The position numbers and the translations under genes were made by a program. A stretch of 64,000 nt of DNA, taken from the NCBI RefSeq assembly GCF_027247405.1, contig NZ_CP097463.1:2170001-2234000 (forward strand), read 5' to 3'. This document shows, in pieces, positions 15,560 through 22,516 of this stretch. Within the stretch, counting starts at the first letter, position 1, and each line of letters opens with the position of its first letter. The notes beneath the pieces were generated by a model. The model saw nothing but the letters and a program-made list of their open reading frames with translations, searched no databases and had not been told where the DNA came from. The DNA is from Jatrophihabitans cynanchi. GTDB lineage: Bacteria > Actinomycetota > Actinomycetes > Mycobacteriales > Jatrophihabitantaceae.

Positions 15560-16300
15560 TCACCCGCGGGCGATCGCCTCGCAGATCGCGGTGGTCTCCG
15601 CCACCCCGGCCACGATGGCGTCCGCGCAGTGCGTGAGCCAGCCGCCGATCCCCTGCGGTGTTCCGGACCGGTAGCCGGCGAGCGCCTCGGGGTAGGCGGC
15701 GCCCAGCTCGCGATGCCCGACCTCGAGCACCACCAGCGACTTGGGGTCCAGGCCACGGTCGATGAGGGTGAGCCGGACGGCCGCCAGTGCGACGACGCCG
15801 GACGCGGGCGCGAACGCGTCCAGGGAGAGCAGCTCACCGTGGACGATCCCGGCGACCACGGCCGCGGGCGCGGAGGTCGCGTCGAGCACCGCGGCCAGGG
15901 TGTCCAGTCGCTCCGCCGCCCCGCCTGCCGGCCGGCCGAGCGCGTCCCGATCCTCGACCAGGTCCGCGGCGGCCAGCGCGTGCAACCGGGCCAGCGCCTG
16001 CCGCGGGGCGTGCGTCCAGGTGTCGGCCAGCGCCGGGATCGCCGCGTACGCGCGCAGGGCGCCCTGCAGCACCGGATCGGTGACGGCGGCCCCCGAGCGG
16101 ACGTCCTCCAGCGCGACGTCGACACCGGACAGCGCGGCGGCGGCCCGGGCCCCGCGCAGTGACGATTCGGCGGACACGTCGGCGGAACGGCGGCGCAGGG
16201 TGCGGTTGTTCAGCAGCCGGTCCACGCTGGTGCGGGTGGCTGTGACGCCGTCGGCGACACCGGGCAGTTCGAGCAGCGGGGCAAGTGGATCGGGACGCAC
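15560..16300 (-). CDS. Rv3662c-like conserved actinobacterial protein
   Basis: A 246-residue helical protein, often labelled oxidoreductase in actinobacteria although I see no nucleotide-binding motif. The beginning LAPLLELPGVADGVTATRTSVDRLLNNRTLRRRSADVSAES and the middle GELLSLDAFAPASGVVALAAVRLTLIDRGLDPKSLVVLEVGHREL are what I recognise from the family that sits beside the Tad/HAD genes. The VLEVGH...GYRSGTPQGIGGWLTHCADAI part, with His and Cys, recalls Fic-like or filamentation-induced domains but lacks a complete Fic motif. Function unknown. It converges on the HAD gene. Confidence 0.75.
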   Translation of the reverse strand: MRPDPLAPLLELPGVADGVTATRTSVDRLLNNRTLRRRSADVSAESSLRGARAAAALSGVDVALEDVRSGAAVTDPVLQGALRAYAAIPALADTWTHAPRQALARLHALAAADLVEDRDALGRPAGGAAERLDTLAAVLDATSAPAAVVAGIVHGELLSLDAFAPASGVVALAAVRLTLIDRGLDPKSLVVLEVGHRELGAAYPEALAGYRSGTPQGIGGWLTHCADAIVAGVAETTAICEAIARG

Positions 16301-16432
16301 GTCGGCCAGGCTACGGGCGACGGCCGAGCCGGACGGCGCCGCCCGGCCGAGACCGGCCGAGACGGGCCGAGGCCGGGCGACACGGCCATGCGCGACCGGG
16401 CGAGATCGGGCCGAGACCGGGCGTCCCGGCCA

Positions 16433-16483
16433 TGATCAACGCCGAGTTGTGGTCGATCGGCAGCCACTACTCGACTTTGATCA
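16433..16483. repeat. Long imperfect palindrome, copy 1
   Basis: Left arm 16433-16452 (starting TGATCAACGCCGAGT) and right arm 16464-16483 (ending CTTTGATCA) are 20-base inverted repeats with four mismatches around an 11-base loop. A second copy lies at 17639-17689 with one base different in the loop. The two copies are in the same orientation and bracket the nuclease-like gene. This is the strongest sequence in the gene-free stretch 16301-16648, which also has CCGAGAC/GGGCCGAG-like reiterations at 16330-16430. Confidence 0.85.
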
Positions 16484-16505
16484 CGATCGCGCGGCTGGAT
16501 CGCAG

Positions 16506-16560
16506 CCCGCCAGCCGCCCGCCAGCCGCCCGCCAGCCGCCCGCCAGCCGCTCGACAGCCG
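16506..16560. repeat. 11-bp tandem repeat array
   Basis: Four perfect copies of CCCGCCAGCCG (16506-16549) and one variant copy (16550-16560) sit between the first palindrome and the nuclease-like gene. There are no spacers, so this is a minisatellite, not CRISPR. Confidence 0.9.
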
Positions 16561-16648
16561 CCCGCCGACTGCCCCGTCGTCCACCGGGCGGTCCACAGCG
16601 CCTTGCGGCGCCCTCCGTCGACCGCGCGCCAGCTGCGAGCCTGGGCCG

Positions 16649-17641
16649 GTGTCCGAGCTCGAACTACCACGCGTCCTCGAACTACCACGCGTCGTGGTGA
16701 CCGCCTGGCTCCCCCGCCTCGGGCTTACCCGCTCAAGGGTGCGCACCGAACTCGGCCACGGGAACTGGCGCGCGATCGCCCGCGGCATCGTGCTCACCCG
16801 CCCCGAGCAGCCGACACGCGCGGACTGGGTCGCGGTGGGGATCGCGCTTGCCGGACCGTCCGCCGCGCTCACCGGCTGGGACGCACTGCAGGTGCGCGGG
16901 CTCGGCGGCGAGCGCCCGCCGACGCCGCAAGCCACCGTGCTCACGCGCACCGGCAGTAACAGGGTGATCGGCGGGGTACGGATTCGCCGCACTGCCCGGC
17001 CGTACACCCGCACCGAGACGTCCGCCGAGGCGAGCCACCACCCGCTCACCCCGATCGTCGCGACCGAGCGGGCCGTGGCCGACACCGCATTGGACTGCAG
17101 TCGGCTGTCCGAGGTGCGCGCGCTCGTCGGGTTCGCGCTGGTTCGCCGCCGCTGCAGTCTCGACGCCCTCGTCCGCGAGCTGGACGGCCTGCCACGCAAC
17201 CGGGGTGCGCACTTGCGGCGGGCGGTGGGCGAAGCACTCGACGGCGTCCGCTCGGCCGCAGAGGCGGACGCCGCCGCACGGCTCGCCCGCCATCCGCGCA
17301 TCCCTGCCTTCGAACTCAACGTCCCGGTGGTAGCCGCCCGCGGCAGGTGCTTCCTCGTGGACTTCCTGTGGCGCGGACTGCGCGCTGTCCTGGAGATCGA
17401 CAGCCTGGAGTTCCACATCAGCGCGGAGGACTGGCGGGCCACCATGGCCCGGCACAACGCACTCACCGCGGCCGGGTTTGCCGTCCTGCACCAGCCGCCG
17501 TCGGTGGTGGCGGGTCGGGACGGGTGGTGGCTGGACGAGACCGCGGACTGGCTGGGCCGCCGTTCGCGCGAGCTGGGCGTCGCGCTGCCACCGCCTGGCG
17601 GTGCGATCCGGTCGCAACCCGGCACCCACCCACGGCGATGA
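16649..17641 (+). CDS. AbiEi-like / DUF559 nuclease-fold protein between palindromes
   Basis: A 330-residue protein. Residues 15-60 resemble the winged-helix start of AbiEi-type antitoxins (LTRSRVRTELGHGNWRAIARGIVLTRP). The C-terminal region is DUF559/Vsr-like: VDFLWRGLRAVLEIDSLEFH supplies the Asp and Glu-x-Asp of a PD-(D/E)XK-like core, followed by DWRATMARHNALTAAGFAVLHQPPSVV. Such proteins are common in actinobacteria and mostly uncharacterised. Its stop codon is formed by the first three bases of the downstream palindrome (17639-17641). Near the start, an 18-bp direct duplication (16658-16675, 16676-16693) doubles LELPRV. No partner toxin gene is adjacent. Confidence 0.75.
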   Translation: MSELELPRVLELPRVVVTAWLPRLGLTRSRVRTELGHGNWRAIARGIVLTRPEQPTRADWVAVGIALAGPSAALTGWDALQVRGLGGERPPTPQATVLTRTGSNRVIGGVRIRRTARPYTRTETSAEASHHPLTPIVATERAVADTALDCSRLSEVRALVGFALVRRRCSLDALVRELDGLPRNRGAHLRRAVGEALDGVRSAAEADAAARLARHPRIPAFELNVPVVAARGRCFLVDFLWRGLRAVLEIDSLEFHISAEDWRATMARHNALTAAGFAVLHQPPSVVAGRDGWWLDETADWLGRRSRELGVALPPPGGAIRSQPGTHPRR

Positions 17642-17689
17642 TCAACGCCGAGTTGTGGTCGATCCGCAGCCACTACTCGACTTTGATCA
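17639..17689. repeat. Long imperfect palindrome, copy 2
   Basis: Arms 17639-17658 and 17670-17689 are identical to those of the copy at 16433-16483; the 11-base loop differs at one position. An extra partial half-arm (CGACTTCGATCACG) follows at 17697-17710. The first three bases serve as the stop codon of the preceding gene. Confidence 0.85.
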
Positions 17690-17775
17690 CGTTCCCGACT
17701 TCGATCACGCAGCCGAACCGCGCAAGCCCGCGCGGCTCGGTTGCCCTGCGGCGCGGCAGCGCGTATCACCATGGC

Positions 17776-19323
17776 ATGGACGCAAACCGGCAGATTTCCG
17801 ACCTCGTCCCGCTGGCCGGAACCGAGCGGGCCGCCGCACCGGAGGCCCGCGACGCCACCGCGCTCAGCCCGACCGAGCCCGTCGAGGCGCTGCTCGTGCT
17901 GCGGTACGGCACGCCCGGCCGGCTCGGCGCGTCCGGAAGCGACGCCGCACTCGTCGCCGGCACCGTCGAGTCGCTCGGACTGCAGGTGGTGCGCACCGAC
18001 CTGCCGTCCCGGCGGATCCGGGTCCGCGGCACCGCCACCGACATCGCGGCCGCGTTCGGCACCGAGTTGCGGCAGGTCACCAGCCGCGCGCCGGACGGGG
18101 GCACGGCCACGCACCGGCACCGGACCGGGACGCTGCGGCTGCCGGCAGCGCTCGACGGCGTCGTCACCGCGGTCCTCGGACTGGACAACCGCCCGCAGGC
18201 CCGCGCGCAGTTCCGCGTCGCGGCCGCCGCCGACGTACGGGCCAGCTACACCCCACCGCAGCTCGGCCGGGTCTACGCGTTCCCGGACGGCACCGACGGC
18301 AGCGGCACCACGATCGCGATCATCGAGCTCGGCGGCGGATTCGGCACCGCCGACCTGGACGCCTACTTCGGCGGGCTGGGCATCGCCGCCCCGCGGGTGC
18401 GCGCCGTCAGCGTCGACGGCGCGCAGAACCGGCCCGGCCAGGACCCCACGGGTGCCGACGGCGAGGTGCTGCTGGACATCGAGGTCGCCGGCGCGCTGGC
18501 CCCCGCCGCCACGGTGCTCGTGTACTTCGCGCCGAACACCGACGACGGATTCCTGGACGCGGTCAGCGACGCCGCGCACGCCACACCGACGCCGACCGCG
18601 ATCAGCATCAGTTGGGGGCAGAGCGAGGACGCGTGGACCGCGCAGGCCCGCACCGCGATGGACAGCGCGTTCGCCGACGCCGCACAACTCGGCGTCACGG
18701 TCACCGCTGCCGCCGGCGACAGTGGCAGCGCCGACGGGGCGAGCGACGGCAGCAACCACGCCGACTTCCCGGCCTCCAGCCCGCACCTGCTCGGTTGCGG
18801 CGGCACCACGCTGGACGCCGACCCGGACACCGGCGCCGTGACCGCCGAGACGGTCTGGAACGACGGCGGCGGCGCGACCGGTGGCGGGGTGAGCGTCGCG
18901 TTCGACCGGCCGCAGTGGCAGGCCGAGGCCGGCGTCCCGGGCTCCGGGCGGGGCGTGCCGGACGTGGCCGCGAACGCCGACCCGCGCACCGGCTACCAGG
19001 TGCGCGTGGACGGCACGGACACCGTGATCGGCGGCACCAGCGCGGTCGCCCCGCTGTGGGCCGCGCTCGTCGCACGACTGGCCCAGGCCGTCGGCCGGCC
19101 GCTGGGGCTGCTGGCCGAGTCGCTGTACGCGGGCACCGCCGCCGGCACCGTCCCGGCGGGCTTCCGCGACATCACCGAAGGCGATAACGGTGGCTACTCG
19201 GCCGGTCCCGGATGGGACGCCTGCACCGGACTGGGCGTGCCCGACGGCACGGCGCTGCTCGCCCGGCTGCAGGCCGGCCCGGCCGGCGGCGCAGGTGCGG
19301 GCGGGGCGCCCGGGCTGCAATGA
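17776..19323 (+). CDS. Sedolisin (S53) serine-carboxyl peptidase
   Basis: A 515-residue S53 protease. Residues 1-150 are the pro-kumamolisin activation domain; the catalytic part shows Glu230 and Asp234 in GEVLLDIE, the oxyanion Asp315 in AAAGDSGS and the nucleophile Ser422 in GGTSAVAPLWAAL, with the C-terminal calcium-site region FRDITEGDNGGYSAGPGWDACTGLG. Such enzymes degrade proteins at acid pH after self-processing. No signal peptide is visible at the chosen ATG 17776, which is unusual for an enzyme that normally acts outside. It occupies the place where mycobacteria carry a trypsin-like protease (Rv3668c). Two ATGs lie five bases apart; only 17776 is in frame. Confidence 0.92.
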   Translation: MDANRQISDLVPLAGTERAAAPEARDATALSPTEPVEALLVLRYGTPGRLGASGSDAALVAGTVESLGLQVVRTDLPSRRIRVRGTATDIAAAFGTELRQVTSRAPDGGTATHRHRTGTLRLPAALDGVVTAVLGLDNRPQARAQFRVAAAADVRASYTPPQLGRVYAFPDGTDGSGTTIAIIELGGGFGTADLDAYFGGLGIAAPRVRAVSVDGAQNRPGQDPTGADGEVLLDIEVAGALAPAATVLVYFAPNTDDGFLDAVSDAAHATPTPTAISISWGQSEDAWTAQARTAMDSAFADAAQLGVTVTAAAGDSGSADGASDGSNHADFPASSPHLLGCGGTTLDADPDTGAVTAETVWNDGGGATGGGVSVAFDRPQWQAEAGVPGSGRGVPDVAANADPRTGYQVRVDGTDTVIGGTSAVAPLWAALVARLAQAVGRPLGLLAESLYAGTAAGTVPAGFRDITEGDNGGYSAGPGWDACTGLGVPDGTALLARLQAGPAGGAGAGGAPGLQ

Positions 19324-19368
19324 TCGGGCACGAACTCGCGCACCCCCGCGAGGTGAGGAGCGAACACC

Positions 19369-19803
19369 GTGACAGTGACACCCCAGTCGGACGAGGTGCC
19401 GCAGCCGGGTCGGCACGCTGCCGAGCCGACCGTCGGCCAGCTCGTCTCCGAGGCGTCCGCGCACCTGTCCACGATCATCCAGGGCGAGGTCGCGCTGGCC
19501 AAGCTCGAGCTCAAGTCCTCGGTGAAGAACGCCGGCGTCGGTGCCGGCTTCTTCGTGACGGCCCTGGTGCTGCTGTTCTTCTCCTTCACCTTCGGACTGA
19601 TCGCGCTCGCCGAGGGCCTCACCGCCGCGGGCATCTGGCGCTGGCTGTCCTACCTGATCGTCTTCGTGTTCTTGCTGCTCCTGATCGGCGCGCTCGTCTT
19701 CCTCGGCGTCCGCAAGGTCAAGCGGGTGAAGGCGCCCAAGCGCACGATCGACACCGGCAAGGACACCGTCGCCTACCTCAAGGCCAACACGAAGCGGAGC
19801 TGA
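19369..19803 (+). CDS. Phage-holin-family (DUF1469-type) membrane protein
   Basis: A 144-residue protein with an N-terminal amphipathic stretch (TVGQLVSEASAHLSTIIQGEVALAKLELKSSVKNAG) and two membrane helices (AGFFVTALVLLFFSFTFGLIALAEGL, WLSYLIVFVFLLLLIGALVFLGV), then a basic tail. This is the actinobacterial phage-holin-like family; despite the name it is a chromosomal housekeeping membrane protein (Rv3669 position). GTG start. It is followed after 7 bases by the epoxide-hydrolase-like gene in the same order as in mycobacteria. Confidence 0.88.
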   Translation: MTVTPQSDEVPQPGRHAAEPTVGQLVSEASAHLSTIIQGEVALAKLELKSSVKNAGVGAGFFVTALVLLFFSFTFGLIALAEGLTAAGIWRWLSYLIVFVFLLLLIGALVFLGVRKVKRVKAPKRTIDTGKDTVAYLKANTKRS

Positions 19804-19810
19804 ATCGCGC

Positions 19811-20749
19811 ATGGGCTTCGGTCCGCTGCCCGGTTCGCCGGACAGCTCGATCGTCCTCGTCGACGGACCGTGGAGGCATCGGACGGTGCGCGCGAACGGC
19901 ATCGCGCTGCATGTCGCCGAGCTGGGTACCGGCCCGCTCGTCCTGCTGTTGCACGGGTTCCCGCAGTTCTGGTGGACGTGGCGCCGGCAGCTGACCGATC
20001 TCGCCGAAGCCGGTTACCGGGCGGTGGCGGTCGACCTGCGCGGGTTCGGCGCGAGCGACAAGCCACCGCGCGGCTACGACGCTCCGACGCTCGCCGCCGA
20101 CATGGCCGCGCTGGTCGCCTCGCTCGGCGAGCGGAACGCGATCGTCGTCGGCAACGACCTCGGCGGGCTGCTGGCCTGGACGATGGCGGCGAACCACGCC
20201 GAGGTCGTGCGCGGCATCGTCCTGCTCGGTGCCGCGCACCCACTTCGGCTGCGCGCGGCGATCGCCCGCAGTCCCGAGCAGCGGCACGCGTCGGCCTACG
20301 CGCTGCGCACCTTCCAGATCCCCCGCCGGCCCGAACACCTGCTGGCCCGCGACGGGCGTTGGGTGCGGCAGCTGTTCGACACCTGGACCGGACCGCGCTG
20401 GCGTGGCACGCCGGGCTATCTCGCCGACGTGGAGCGCTACGCCGAGGCGATGCGCATCCATCCCGTCGGCTACTGCGCGTCCGAATACTTCCGCTGGTTG
20501 GTGCGCTCGCTGCCGCGCGGTGACGGCCGCCGGTTCGCGTCGTCGCTGCGGGTTCCGGTTGCCGCGCCGGTGCTGCAGTTGCAGGGGGACTTCGACACCT
20601 GCGTACTGCCGTCCACGGCGCAGGGCTCGGGGCAGTACGTCGCCGGTGACTACGAGTACCGGGTCCTGGACGGTGTCGGGCACTTCCCGCAGAACGAGGT
20701 GAGCGAGCAGGTCAGCGGCGAGTTGCTGCGCTGGGTCAAGCTGCGCTGA
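19811..20749 (+). CDS. ephE: Alpha/beta hydrolase, epoxide hydrolase-like
   Basis: A 312-residue hydrolase at the EphE (Rv3670) position. HGFP (49-52) is the oxyanion motif, the nucleophile elbow VGNDLGG has Asp116 rather than Ser, as in epoxide hydrolases and dehalogenases, the acid is probably in LQGDFDTCVLP and the base in GVGHFPQNE. The Asp nucleophile argues for epoxide hydrolysis through an alkyl-enzyme intermediate; cap-domain tyrosines occur (RGTPGYLADVERYAEAM, HPVGYCASEYFRW). Convergent with marP. Confidence 0.85.
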   Translation: MGFGPLPGSPDSSIVLVDGPWRHRTVRANGIALHVAELGTGPLVLLLHGFPQFWWTWRRQLTDLAEAGYRAVAVDLRGFGASDKPPRGYDAPTLAADMAALVASLGERNAIVVGNDLGGLLAWTMAANHAEVVRGIVLLGAAHPLRLRAAIARSPEQRHASAYALRTFQIPRRPEHLLARDGRWVRQLFDTWTGPRWRGTPGYLADVERYAEAMRIHPVGYCASEYFRWLVRSLPRGDGRRFASSLRVPVAAPVLQLQGDFDTCVLPSTAQGSGQYVAGDYEYRVLDGVGHFPQNEVSEQVSGELLRWVKLR

Positions 20750-20765
20750 CCGGCAACTCGCGGGC

Positions 20766-21956
20766 TCAGGGCGTGCAGTGCCCGGTGCCGACCGGTCTGT
20801 CGAGCTGCTGCGCCTTGGCCAGGTCCGGCGCGATCTCGCCGTGCGACAGGGCATAACCGGTGTCCGAGGAGTCCAGCGCGGTCGCGAACACCATGCCGAG
20901 CACGGTCCCGTTCGTCGACAGCAGCGGGCCACCTGAGTTGCCGCTGCGGACCACCGCGCGGATCGAGTAGATCTCGCGGTGCACGTTGCCGTTTCCGTAG
21001 ATGTCGCTGCCGCCGACCGTCGTCAGGGTGCGGATCCGCGCGGACCGAACGGAGAACGGGCCGTCCTGCGGGTAGCCGAGCACGACCGCGGCGTCGCCGT
21101 GCTTGGCCGGCAACGCCTCGAACGCGAGCGGCGGGGCGGTCAGCCTGGGGACGTCCAGCACGGCGACGTCCCGCTTCGGGTCGAACAGCACGACGGTCGC
21201 AGCCAGGTTGTGGTCCGGGTCGATCTGCACCGCCACCTGGCTGGTGCCGGCCACCACATGCGCATTGGTCACGATCCGGTGCTTGCCGATGACGAAGCCG
21301 GTTCCCTCGATGCCACGGCTGCACGACGGTGCCTCGCCGTAGATCTTGAAGATCGACCGGTGCGCCTTCTGGACGCGCAGCTGCACGTCGCGCGGCAGCG
21401 TGGCGTCGGGCGGCCCGACGGCGACGCTCGGCCCGTTGGGCAGGTCCCCGAACACCGGCGGGAAGCCGCTCTGGTCCAGGAACGAGCGCAGCGAGGTGTA
21501 GAGGTTGCGCACGTCGTCCGGCATCACGTCGTTCACGGTGCGGACGATCTTCGAACTGCTCGCCTCGGACGCCAGGGACGGGAAGGGCGAGGACGCGAGC
21601 GGGATCGCCACCATCCAGGCGACCAGCAACACCGAGGCCACCCCGAGCGCAGAGCCCACGCCGCTGTCGAGCACCCGGCCGCGGTCGGACCGGAACCGCG
21701 ACCGGACGTGGCCTGCTATCCAGGCGCCGAACAGCTGGCCGAGCATCGCGAGCAGCAGCACGCACATGATCGCGACCGGCACCCGCGCCCGGCCGTGCGC
21801 CAGGTGCGAGCCGATCGGCTCGGCGATCTGCGCGCCGATCGCGGCGCCCCCGAAGAAGCCGAGCATCGACAGCGCCCCGACGATCGCGCCGTGCCGGAAG
21901 CCGCCGATGCCGTAGGCAACGGCGGCGACCACGATGACGACGTCGAGGAGGTTCAC
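20766..21956 (-). CDS. marP: MarP-type periplasmic serine protease (acid resistance)
   Basis: A 396-residue membrane-anchored trypsin-fold protease. Four N-terminal membrane helices (CvpA-like) occupy about residues 2-125. The protease domain has His233 (TNAHVVAG), Asp263 (KRDVAVLD) and Ser341 (GNSGGPL), each within two residues of the catalytic triad of Mycobacterium tuberculosis MarP. Cys212 and Cys394 correspond to its regulatory disulfide. MarP cleaves peptidoglycan hydrolases in the cell wall to preserve pH homeostasis in acid. Context (EphE, then Nudix and Nth) matches Rv3671c. Confidence 0.93.
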   Translation of the reverse strand: MNLLDVVIVVAAVAYGIGGFRHGAIVGALSMLGFFGGAAIGAQIAEPIGSHLAHGRARVPVAIMCVLLLAMLGQLFGAWIAGHVRSRFRSDRGRVLDSGVGSALGVASVLLVAWMVAIPLASSPFPSLASEASSSKIVRTVNDVMPDDVRNLYTSLRSFLDQSGFPPVFGDLPNGPSVAVGPPDATLPRDVQLRVQKAHRSIFKIYGEAPSCSRGIEGTGFVIGKHRIVTNAHVVAGTSQVAVQIDPDHNLAATVVLFDPKRDVAVLDVPRLTAPPLAFEALPAKHGDAAVVLGYPQDGPFSVRSARIRTLTTVGGSDIYGNGNVHREIYSIRAVVRSGNSGGPLLSTNGTVLGMVFATALDSSDTGYALSHGEIAPDLAKAQQLDRPVGTGHCTP

Positions 21957-21979
21957 TCGGCTCTACTCGGTTGCACGGC

Positions 21980-22405
21980 TCAGCTCGGTAGCACGACCAG
22001 CGTGCCGGTCATGCCCTGCTTGGTGTGGATGGTGCACACGAATTGATATCGGCCGGCCGCGGGCGCGGTGAAGGTGGCTTCCTTGGTCTGCCCGTTGGAG
22101 GCGAGCGGGACGTAGTCGGCCGGGAAGTCGGGCAGCTTCCAGTCGTGTGGCGCGCCACCGCCGTCGTTGACCACCACGATCCGCACCTTGCCCGGGTGGA
22201 CCGTGATCGTCGACGGGGAGAACCGGAAGTCGGTCGCGTGCAGGGTGATCTGCTGGACGCCGTCGACCACCGACGCGGTGCCGGAGCCGCTGTGTGGCTG
22301 CCGGTCGGCCGCGGACTTGGAGGTGCAGCCGGCGAGCACGCCGGCCGTGGCCAGCGTGATCGCGGCCAGCGCGGTCGCCGCGCGTGTCGAACGGGTCACG
22401 GACAT
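21980..22405 (-). CDS. Cupredoxin-domain lipoprotein
   Basis: A 141-residue secreted lipoprotein: signal peptide with lipobox LAGC at Cys27, then one plastocyanin-like domain. Type I copper ligands are all present: His87 (PHDW), Cys124 and His127 (VCTIH), Met132 (GM). It should carry electrons or hold copper at the outer membrane face. Start ATG 22405. It lies immediately upstream of marP on the same strand (23-base gap), an insertion relative to the mycobacterial order. No oxidase or copper-resistance genes are adjacent. Confidence 0.88.
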   Translation of the reverse strand: MSVTRSTRAATALAAITLATAGVLAGCTSKSAADRQPHSGSGTASVVDGVQQITLHATDFRFSPSTITVHPGKVRIVVVNDGGGAPHDWKLPDFPADYVPLASNGQTKEATFTAPAAGRYQFVCTIHTKQGMTGTLVVLPS

Positions 22406-22516
22406 GCACCGACCGTACCGGCGGAACCTGGGCGGCTGCCCGGTGAGGCTGTGTCGTCCGGACATGCGCTCGCGGTGAAGCGCGACGTTATTGCCTCGTG
22501 ATCTTGTGCCGCTAGC

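Noticed and set aside
16506-16560. CRISPR-like array before the nuclease gene
   Set aside because: 11-bp units without spacers; a simple minisatellite.
16210-19902. Minus-strand open frame of more than 1200 codons
   Set aside because: It is the antisense of the nuclease-like, sedolisin and holin genes; composition is Arg/Gly-rich, no domain is recognisable, and the plus-strand genes carry full family motifs.
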